NCBI GenBank assembly: GCA_963693315.1
Contig: OY856187.1
Location: forward strand, 377,417,241 to 377,481,240
Reading direction: 5' to 3'
DNA: 64,000 nt
DNA from: Diogma glabrata
Taxonomy: Eukaryota > Arthropoda > Insecta > Diptera > Cylindrotomidae
Of this stretch, positions 55,391-64,000 are shown piece by piece (within the stretch, counting starts at the first letter, position 1; each line of letters opens with the position of its first letter). A program made the position numbers and the translations under genes. The notes beneath the pieces were generated by a model. It was not told where the DNA came from. It searched no databases and was given only the letters and a program-made list of their open reading frames with translations.

Positions 55391-56289
55391 TAAATTTTTT
55401 TTGCTACTTTTGTACTTTAAAACATTAACAAAAACTCTAAAAATATTGCATAAATAATAACAAAATCAAAAATTGAAACTTTTTCCAAAGTTATAAAAAT
55501 GATAATAAAATCAAAAATTTAAATTTTTTTCAAAATTCTAAAAATATTCCAAAAGTTCTTACAAAATCAAAAATTAAAACTTTTTTCAAAATTCTAAATA
55601 TATAAATAAAATTCAAAAATTCTTTTTTTTTTTCAAAATTCTAAAAATATTGCAAAAATTAGAATAAAATCAAAAATTTAAACTTTTTCTATTAATATTA
55701 TTCCAAAAATTCTTAAAAAATCAAAAATTGAAACTTTTTAACAACTTTTCAAAATGTTAAAATTATATATAAAAGAATTCTATTTTTTTTTTCAAAATTT
55801 TAAAAATATTGCAAAAATTATAACAAAAATAAAAATTAAAACTTTTTCCAAAATTCTAAAAATATTGCAAAAATTATTACAAAATCAAAAATACAAACTT
55901 TTTTCAAAATCACAAAAATATTTCAAAAAATATAAAAAATTAAATAATTTCCATGTCCAAATTCGTGTTCAATTACATTTACGTCATAAAAACAGCTACA
56001 TTTTTTTTCCGAAAAATTGGCTAAAAAAATAAATGAAATCATTTTTTGACACACTTAACATTATTTTTTTGACATAAGTTTGTCATGCCATAATTCTCTA
56101 TAATAATAATAAAATTTCATGTCATACATATTATTAATTTTATTTTTTTCCAATAAATTGGGTAAAATTTCATTTCAAACAAACAATTTTTCCAAAAAAT
56201 TGGGTAAAAAATAAATAAAAATCTTTCTTTTGACACACTTGACAACATTTTTTTAACAAACTTATAATGCAAAAATCTAGTTTTTGTTC

Positions 56290-58400
56290 TCACATACCAA
56301 TCCCTATACCATCAAGATTTCTCCAAATTCAATGTTCTACTCGTAATCACTTAGAATGAACGTTCTTTAAGCCAACAATATGAAAATTTGCTGGTTTTGA
56401 TTTGCTGGTTCTGATTTTTTTGACACACTTCCGGTACAGTTATCGAACACAGCGTCCTTCCGGAGCAGTCCCTTGGATAAACCTATTTTCAGAAAAAAAA
56501 ATTTTGAAATCCCTCTAGCGGTTTTCCCTGCAGCGTAGGTAATGACGGCGGCCAGCCGGCAAACAGACACATTTTTTTTGTTTTGCTTTTTTAGAATTAG
56601 TAGGTCTTAAATCGTCGAGAAATTCCAAAAAAAGTGGGGGTAAGAATTTCACTTTTGGCTCATGAATGTAATACTTAGGTCTTTCAGACCGAAGCAATTT
56701 TGAAAAAAAATTATTTTTGATCATTGCATGTGGGGTGTCATATGAAAGGTAATTTTTTTTTTGTAGTGTAAAACAGTTTTTTTTGTAATTTTTGAACTTT
56801 CGACTTACTTTCAAAAATGTAAAATTTTTTTTGTCTCCCCCCTTATCTACGAATATTACAAAAGAAAAAATTTAAAAAAATTCACGGGTGTAGGGATTTT
56901 GCTAAATTGAAACCATATTTTTTTTTGGTTGTTATAATTTCAAATGTTTATTGGAGGGGGTTTAAAGTAGAAGTTTTGAAAAAAAATTATTTATGATCAT
57001 GGCATGTTATCATATGAAAGGTGGTTTTTTTTGTAGTGCAAAACAGTGTTTTCTGTAATTTTTGAAAGCACAGTTTTCAACTTATTTTCAAAAATGTAAA
57101 ATTTTTTTTATCTTAAATTCATATATATAAAATTTTTTGTTTTCGTATCAATTTTATTTTGTTTAGAGGTTTATAAACAAATATTGAATATTGTTATCAA
57201 AAACTAAAGAAATGGCCCAACCAGCGGAGGAAGGTATCATGAATGCCGGTTAACAGTATCGGTCGGTTAGTTACCATTCGCGATAATAAAGCTACTAAAT
57301 TCATAGCTGTAAAAGTGTTTTAAGCAAAATTGCTATGTGAGTGCTATCACAAAATTCATCAGAATCAATTGCTTCGTTCAACTGATTGCGAAGGCAATAT
57401 TTTTCGATAGTTTTTTGCACAACACAAATTATGTCTGGGGCGAACGAAATGTGCAGCGATAGTTTCCAACGTTTTTGCTCCCCAAATCCTTAAAAAAATC
57501 AAAGTTGTTTTGAAATCGGGTAATTGATTATCAATAGCAAGTAACGCATCAAATCGCAAGGCTATTAGAATGTTTCTTGTAGTATTGCGACGTTTTTCTC
57601 CGTTAAAATGCATTAAAATCTAAGTAAAAAAATTTTATTCGATCAGACTTAATTTTTAAAGTGCATGGTGCCGATGGTTACTCGATATTAAAGTTTTCAT
57701 GTGGGTTCGGATCATTGAAAAATCAACATGGAAAGATGTTAAAAATGCAATGATGTGTATGATTGAACGCAAATATTTTGAAGTGAAAGACACCGATAAA
57801 ACACAATTTGCAATTTTTTAGAAAAAATTGAATTGCTGCTATTACACCAATTCAATATTTTCTAAAAAAAAAAACAAATTTCAAATTGTGCAAAAGCTTT
57901 ATCGTCGTCTTTTACATCAGTAAGTGTGACCAAGGTATATAAAAAAGAAACAAAAGATAGAAAATCCTCGCTATAAATTCAATAAAATTTTATGATCAGG
58001 ACATTATGTAAATTTAAAACAATTAATATTGATTTCTCCACATTCAAGGTTATTACTCGTTATCACTTAAAATGAACGTTTCTAATCAAAAAATATGCAA
58101 ACTTTTTTGTTTTGACCCACTTAATGATTTTTGTGACGTAAATGCACTTTCGGTATCCGCGGGTATTATCGAACACATCGTACTTTTGGCTCTTACCGTT
58201 AAGTTACCCCACGTTTAGAAACAAAAGTTTTTAAAATCGCTCCAGCCAATATTAAGATTTTGTCGGTTGTGACAGCCAGCAGACAGACATCACATTTTAT
58301 TTTGCTTCCTAAAACTTCGAGAAATGCGAAAAAGTTGGGGTAAGAATCTCACTTTTGGATCGAGAAAGGAATTCTTTGGTTTTTTAAGCCGAAGTAATGC
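56290..58400. repeat. Pair of direct repeats flanking the centre of the foldback
   Basis: 56290-56705 and about 58020-58400 share TTATCGAACAC, GGCCAGC.GGCAAACAGACA or CAGCAGACAGACA, GGGGTAAGAATTTCACTTTTGG and AGACCGAAG in the same order at roughly 70% by eye. The sequence between (57200-57900) includes an 82-codon minus-strand frame (57613-57365) and an inverted pair around AAACACAATTTGCAATTTTTTAG (57795-57900). I recognise no protein there. The direct repeats could be a second, older element carried inside. Confidence 0.5.
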
Positions 58401-60029
58401 AATTCGTTTTATCTTTCAAATTGTTCTTCGTTCTTCTTCTTAAATGAAAAGATATATCTTTATATCAAAATAATTTCCTTAAAAAAACCATAAATAATAT
58501 CACACAGTTATTTATTTTGTTTATCAACAGATCGATTATATCAACTTTATTTTAATATTTTAAAATCATAAACTGCTAAGTTTGTAGTTTATTTTATCCC
58601 TTTGACATCAATAGTCATTACTTTACTTTTGTTTTTTTTAGTCATAATATTATATTTGAGTGGATAGATGCATATTATGAATACCAGTAATCGTTATAAT
58701 TATTCTGCCATCATCAAGGAATGTGCTCAAGATGATGCTTTAATCTTGGCTAGTGATATCTCAATGCTATTGCGAGTGGTATGTGATATCTCACATAAGC
58801 TCGAATGTCAATAGCAGAGAATGGAGTACGCGGGCTTGTCACACATGTACATCAAAAATATACATATATGTATATAGAAATTTTATTCCCTCGATAATTT
58901 GTAAAATTTTTGTTCAAGAATACAATAGTTCATTAATCAACTCATCAATAATATACTATTGATTAAACATAAACATTGATTAAACATTCATAAAAAAAAA
59001 ATTATACATTCATTTAGTCATATCAAAACAAATAAGTATTAATTGAAACTTAAGAATTAGGTCGTAAGTTTTAATTGATCGATATAATTAGTTTTAATCG
59101 CTTGATATAATACTTTATGATTTTATTTTAATGACCTTCATATTTGGTAATCACAATTTAAATAAATGCTAGTTCGTTTAGTCTATCCATTCGTGTTACG
59201 TCGAACATTTCCTGAATATTGATATTTCCTCAATTTGTTGATCGTTACTCATGAAATATTTTTTCTCAACAATACAATGATATGTTTGTTCCAGTTATGG
59301 TTCACTAACGATTTAATTAAAAAGAAAACTGGTTCAACTCTACACCACATGGTTCAACCATATGCTAGATATTCCAAATTAAACTCCTATATATGGATAT
59401 TACATATAATATTAAATAATACAATAACATGTAAATTTAATTTGAATAGAAACAATTTGTTCTTCATGTCTGTACTTAAAATTCCAAACTTTTAATATAA
59501 ATATCGATTATTTTTCTCTTCGTTTTGTAATAGAGTTTTTGCTACACATAAAGTATCTCCTAACTTTGCCTAATATTATTACATTTTTTTCTGTCATTGA
59601 TTTTCAATTCATTATTTAGTTCTTACACACGAACGACATTTTTTGTACGCTACGCTATCTAAAAAGAAAGGATTTTCTTTTTCGTTTTTTTTTGACAGAA
59701 AATTTTCTTTTGCTTTTATTGAGAAGTATTCTATTTTCGATATTCAATTTTATTTTATATAGAAAAATCTAAATTTCTACTTTACGATATTATTTTTTTT
59801 AAGGGAAAGAAACAAGAAAGAAAAATTAATAAGAAAAGTTTCTGGAACTACGAGTATATAGTAAATATGGAAAACAAACTTTTATTGAGGTTATGAAACT
59901 TATTTTTTAAACCTTTTCCAATTGTCAGTTTTGTTTTAATGTTTTGGTTTCATTATATTAGTTTTTATAAAATTCGTTTTATATAATTAAATTTTAATTT
60001 TGAGAAGAAAACATAATAAAACATACATT
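58401..60029. other. Interior of the foldback, nothing recognised
   Basis: AT-rich. The block GAGTACGCG...TTGTCACACATGTACATCAAAAATA at 58826-58860 is related to 22809-22855. No gene motif in frames of 60-90 codons. Confidence 0.35.
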
Positions 60030-60974
60030 TCCGATCAAGAAAAAAATTCACACTTTTGGAAATAAATCAAAAATTGTGCTTTCGAAAATTACAAAAAAAT
60101 TGTTTTGTGCAAGAAAAAAATTCACCTTTCATATGACGCCCCCCCACTCGTAAAGGCTAAAATATTTTTTTTTTCGAAATTTCCAACCTCAACACCTCTT
60201 TCAAAATTTTCATCCTCAACCCCCTCCAACATTTTAAATGATGAGTCGACCCCTATAGTTTTCATTCAATCTTTACAAAATTTCTTTTAACCGTGAATTT
60301 TTTCAAACGTTTCCTTTTGTACTGTTCGAAGTCAAGTGGAGGATAGGAAAAAAATTGCACATTTTTGGAAATAATTCAAAAAGTTCGAAAATTACAAAAA
60401 AAAATTTTGTACTATAGAAAAAAATTCACCTTTCGTATGACGCCCCAGTCGTCCAGCGTAAAAATAATTGTTTTTCGAAATTTCCACTTGCAACCCTCAC
60501 AAATAACATTTAAACTGATGAACCAACCGCTATAGTTTTCGTTCAATCTTTACAACATTTCTTATGACCGTGAATTTATTCAAATGTTGCCTTTTGTAAT
60601 GTTTGAAGTTAAGGCGAGGTATAGGAAAACAAACTGACGTTTTTGGTAGTAACTCAAAAACAAAGCAGTCGATGATTTTTTGAATTTTTTTAAATATTTC
60701 AATCTTTTTCGATTCTTCTAAATCAAAACTCGATTCCTTAAAAAAATCTTTTGTTTTACGATCTCCTTATCTATGTCCATAAAATATAGATAAAAACACA
60801 TATTCATAATTTTTTTGTTTTCAGTAGGCGTGGACAAATACATATTATAACTGTAGAAAATTTCAAGTTGATACCACTTATAGTTGGTGTGAAAATCGAT
60901 TATGTAGAAATTCGGACGGACACCGAAGTCTCACCAATAGGGTACTGCTTTAGCATTTTCAAAGTACGGAACCC
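60030..60974 (-). repeat. Right arm of the 6.1-kb foldback, with an internal tandem duplication
   Basis: Two inverse subunits (about 60030-60330 and 60335-60620) both contain GAAAATTACAAAAAAA, TTCACCTTTC.TATGACGCCCC and CCCCTATAGTTTTC or GCTATAGTTTTCGTTC blocks. The outer part ends at the tip at 60974. Confidence 0.65.
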
Positions 60975-60976
60975 TA

Positions 60977-62269
60977 ATAGAACTAATATACCAAATCGGA
61001 TCAATTTCCAGTAACAGGGATTGAAATTATTTAATTATCATTTATCAAATAAACAGGTGCTCGATAAACCACTTTATTTAATATCATTTAAAAACAAACT
61101 GGTCCTGGTAAGGAAACTTATGAGCGGCCCAAAGAAGATTGGAATAATTAAAAAAAATCATGTAGCTTGCCGTTCCCTGATCAGTCAGATCAGTCACACT
61201 GAGTTGCTAACACTAATCTTACTTCACCGACATTGTTATTAACATGTGTGATGCGTTGTCACTTGCAGGACATGCAAGCATTTTAAATCTGATATCAGAT
61301 ATTTTTAAATTATTAAGAGTTCAATGTTCTACATAATAAGCAACTACTTATTGACTCACCCTCGTATCATACAGTATTGCTTTTTTGTTTTTATTTGTTT
61401 TGTTTTTGAAATTAAAAACTGCACACATTAATATAAAAATAGATATTCATAATAACAAATTTACAAAAACTAATAAATATCACTAGAATATTAATAGTAA
61501 GACGAAAACAAATCGTGACAAACTTTGTAGATATATTAGTAAATAAACTAAAGTTAAAAGTAAATATGTAAAATTTCCTTGGGAGATGAATTTTTTTTCT
61601 AAACTACAGAAATATAATTTGTTTAATTAAATTTAACTTAAATTAAAATTAAAGTGGGGAAAAAAATTAACAAACCTTCATCTCACATTGACATTCGATT
61701 GTCGATACCATGATTTTGTGGGCATGTCATTTGACTTCTTCAAAACTCATCCGATTTTTATCAACCAATTTCAAAACTAATCAAATGAAACAAATTGCGG
61801 TATCTGTTGTCAACCGCATGATATTGTTAAATATTCTATGTAATCTTTTGTATATAATATAAATATTTTTTGAGAAGAAATCGTCTAAATGCCAGCCTCT
61901 ATGCTTTCGTTTTCATTTAACCATAAATAATTGCTAATTTTTAAGGATTAACATTTTGGCAGGGATTGAATAATATTAAAAAAATGCCGAAAGACATAAA
62001 ATTTTTTTTAAACAATTGGTTTGTTCTGGTGTGTATAAAAATTACAGTAATATAATGATATTGCTAAAAAAATCATGTATTATTAGTAATCGTTAAATTT
62101 AGGAAAGTATGGGAAATGTAGACAAAGTTAAAGAAATCGACCGGGTTTTTAAATTAAATATATCGATTAGAACCGTTTTGGAGTACTTGTGGTGTAGATT
62201 AGTACGAGAAAGCCAAATAACTTTGGCACAGCACATTATAATGCTAGTTTCCACCACTATATTACTTGA
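60977..62269. other. Spacer, nothing recognised
   Basis: Right flank of the foldback. A 73-codon frame (61021-61242) has no known motif. Confidence 0.4.
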
Positions 62270-62990
62270 ACAACAGAACTTGTGATGTGGTCTAAAAATA
62301 TATCGGTATCGTCGTTTATTTTATAAAAAGGAAGCGCATCACCAATTGTACTTCCATTAAGTTTTCGATAATCAATGACAAGATGACAAGGCGCTATTTT
62401 TATTACCATTTTCGTCAGGTTTTTTAGTAACGATTAGTAATGGTGAATTCTAGGTGCTGAAACTATGTGTAATGATATAATTTTCCAACATAGAATTGAT
62501 TTGTTTATTTCAGGTTTATGAAATTCTGGAAGATGGTATTGTCTAATATTAATAGAAAATGTTTCAAATTAGAGACGAATCTGATGATTGACGACGGAAG
62601 TAGTAGTTAGTTTATCACCTTCGAGTTAAAATAAACCTTTGTAGTTTTTACAAATTTCTTGGATTGAATCTCGTTCTTCTGTGCTTAGATCTTTTGAAAT
62701 ATTTAGAGAATTTAAAATTTAATTTTTCCTTACATTTGTATTGTTATTTGTAAAAGAATTGAGATTTATGATTTCGAAATGTTCTATTGATGTTAGTTTT
62801 GTTGTATAATTTGTTTTTATTTCTTGTTTATTATTATTATTAATTACGCTGACAACACCTTGGGATATTTCTTCAGATAAGCATATAAGATTTAGAGTTT
62901 TTGGAATTTTATTAAGTATTTATTTCTCGGTTTTGGGCAGTAAATCAATTTTAATCTCTAAACTTTTTATTGAATTTGAGTCAGAAATAG
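62270..62990 (-). pseudogene. Ty3/gypsy relic: protease-RT junction and RT start
   Basis: From right to left on the minus strand: LICLSEEISQGVVSVINN (post-protease linker), DLSTEERDSIQEICKNYKGLF, LEGDKLTTTSVVNHQIRL, YHLPEFHKPEINK, NSPLLIVTKKPDENGNKN and, one shift later, LVIDYRKLNGSTIGDALPF (RT entry and first conserved block, about 62380-62330). The sequence ends before the catalytic LDLxSGY. The motifs are of the 412/mdg1-17.6 style, different from the other two gypsy copies here. Stops and shifts throughout. Confidence 0.72.
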
Positions 62991-64000
62991 GAATTTTGTT
63001 TTGGCTTGGGTTTGCATTTAGGTTAGAGTTTGAAATGGAGTAGCCACTGTTTGACAGTCAACTTCAATTTTTTAAAATCACCTAAATCACACAAAAACTT
63101 AATAGTTAGTACTTTCTTCTCGTTCTAATACAAACATACCATATTTCTAAGTTTCATTATGATCACTTCTTGGACGAAACCTGAAAGATGATTACAGATA
63201 TTAGTCTAGTAAATGACGATAAAAATAGTAAGGAACCTCTGAATTCATTGAATCAGCATCAATTTGAACTTCAAAATCTACCCTATGTCAACATACGCTT
63301 ATTGTTCTTTAAGGGTGAAAACTATTGTCAATTGCCTTATTGTCAAAACTTATTAAACTACAAATTAAATGTTAATAGATCGCAATAAAGTTCACATGAG
63401 TTGTAAAAAAATTTGTTAGATATTCTGAAATATTATTTATGATTTTTCATAATATCTCAACCCTTAAAAACCACCCCATAGTATGATTTAAATAAAGAAA
63501 GTTATTTACAGGCGACGAATTTATTTTCATTGATTTTGCATTAAAATTAAATGTTTTTGCATTATTGTCGAGTACGAAAATTGACATTTTGACCTGTTTG
63601 TGTTGTCAGGCTCGACAGTAACAGACAAATTTATGTCGAACAAGGTTACCCTCGTGTTCTAAAACAAATTTCCATGCCTCATAGTTAAAAAAAATTGTGA
63701 CAGCAAATTGACAAGATCGCGGGCAATCGGTATTTTTCGGAGCTTGCCGAACGAAAAAGTGGCCGAATCGAGGAAAATGACAGAACAAAAGATTTCGGAC
63801 TCGTCAAGAACAGGCGCCTCACGAAGTATAAAATATGTGGTAATCAACACATAATCATGGGCGTGGGCTCAGGGACTATTCTGATAGGTTGCAAACATTG
63901 TTCAGTATTAATCTATTTCCAACCAGTTGGACTAACTCTGCTGTTTCCAAGCCACAATTGGATTTGACAAAAAGACATCTACAGTATAACACTTAAAACA
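62991..64000. other. Right end of window, nothing recognised
   Basis: Non-coding AT-rich sequence. Frames at 63188-63388 (plus) and 63606-63850 (minus, slightly GC-richer) have no motif I know. The latter may be an element fragment continuing outside the window. Confidence 0.35.

Larger units (their letters stand above)
54871..60976. mobile_element. 6.1-kb foldback transposon with TA target duplication
   Basis: The ends are TA|GGGTTCCGTACTTTGAAAA at 54871 and its exact inverse TTTTCAAAGTACGGAACCC|TA ending at 60976. Behind these 19-bp tips both arms continue to match inversely for several hundred bases: ATAGATAAAAACAxAT, GACATAGATAAGGAGAT, GGAATCGAGTTT, then the CCCCTCCTTAACTTCGAACA block. 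Arm-type sequence also recurs inside (56680-57115, 60030-60620). No transposase motif is visible, so it appears non-autonomous. TA duplication fits Tc1/mariner-like integration, but the length and arms are those of a foldback; class is uncertain. Confidence 0.72.

Noticed and set aside
57365..57613. 82-codon frame in the foldback centre as a transposase
   Set aside because: No DDE or zinc motif visible and no extension upstream or downstream; left as unidentified.

Overview
The window is AT-rich nuclear DNA from an insect, most likely a dipteran or a close relative. The one host gene I can name is the N-terminal coding exon of slowpoke (slo, the BK calcium-activated potassium channel), plus strand, 21653-21988. 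It encodes the S0 membrane segment and the start of the S0-S1 loop and ends at a clean GTAAGT donor. I find no later slo exon, so if the gene continues rightwards its next intron covers more than 42 kb and makes up most of the window. Almost everything else is mobile DNA of many ages, often nested.

Left part (1-18 kb). A mixed-orientation satellite (1-1840) is followed by a 319-bp TA microsatellite and a 2.4-kb foldback element with tandemly repeated arms (2843-5265). Next is an old Ty3/gypsy relic (about 6.98-15.1 kb). It was split in its integrase by a much younger non-coding LTR element of the LARD type (9011-14592), with 1.19-kb LTRs about 1% apart and a TATG target duplication. Both LTRs carry the first part of a DnaJ/Mrj-type J-domain gene (HPD motif included) together with promoter-like upstream sequence. 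This looks like a host gene fragment captured inside an LTR and is the most unusual object here. A degenerate hierarchical tandem array follows (15.9-17.8 kb).

Centre (18-41 kb). This holds the slo 5' region and exon; a minus-strand Ty3/gypsy element with recognisable gag, protease, RT, RNase H and integrase but several frame breaks (23654-28233); a broken Helitron Rep protein on the minus strand (28.4-29.8 kb); and a Ty1/copia gag-protease relic (36.2-36.9 kb). Long stretches here show nothing I recognise.

Right part (41-64 kb). Helitron-type ends at 41650 (TC...) and 48217 (hairpin + CTAG) bracket a Pif1-type helicase scrap, a MITE, a tRNA-like sequence and an inserted RTE-clade non-LTR retrotransposon. 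The RTE open frame is 1009 codons with all expected motifs and could be active. Beyond lie a jockey-like LINE relic, a Penelope-like element relic with GIY-YIG and a degenerate hammerhead-like end, a 6.1-kb TA-flanked foldback element (54873-60974), and another Ty3/gypsy RT relic (about 62.3-63.0 kb).

Limits: everything is read by eye from sequence. Family names come from motifs, and edges of old elements are approximate unless terminal repeats define them.
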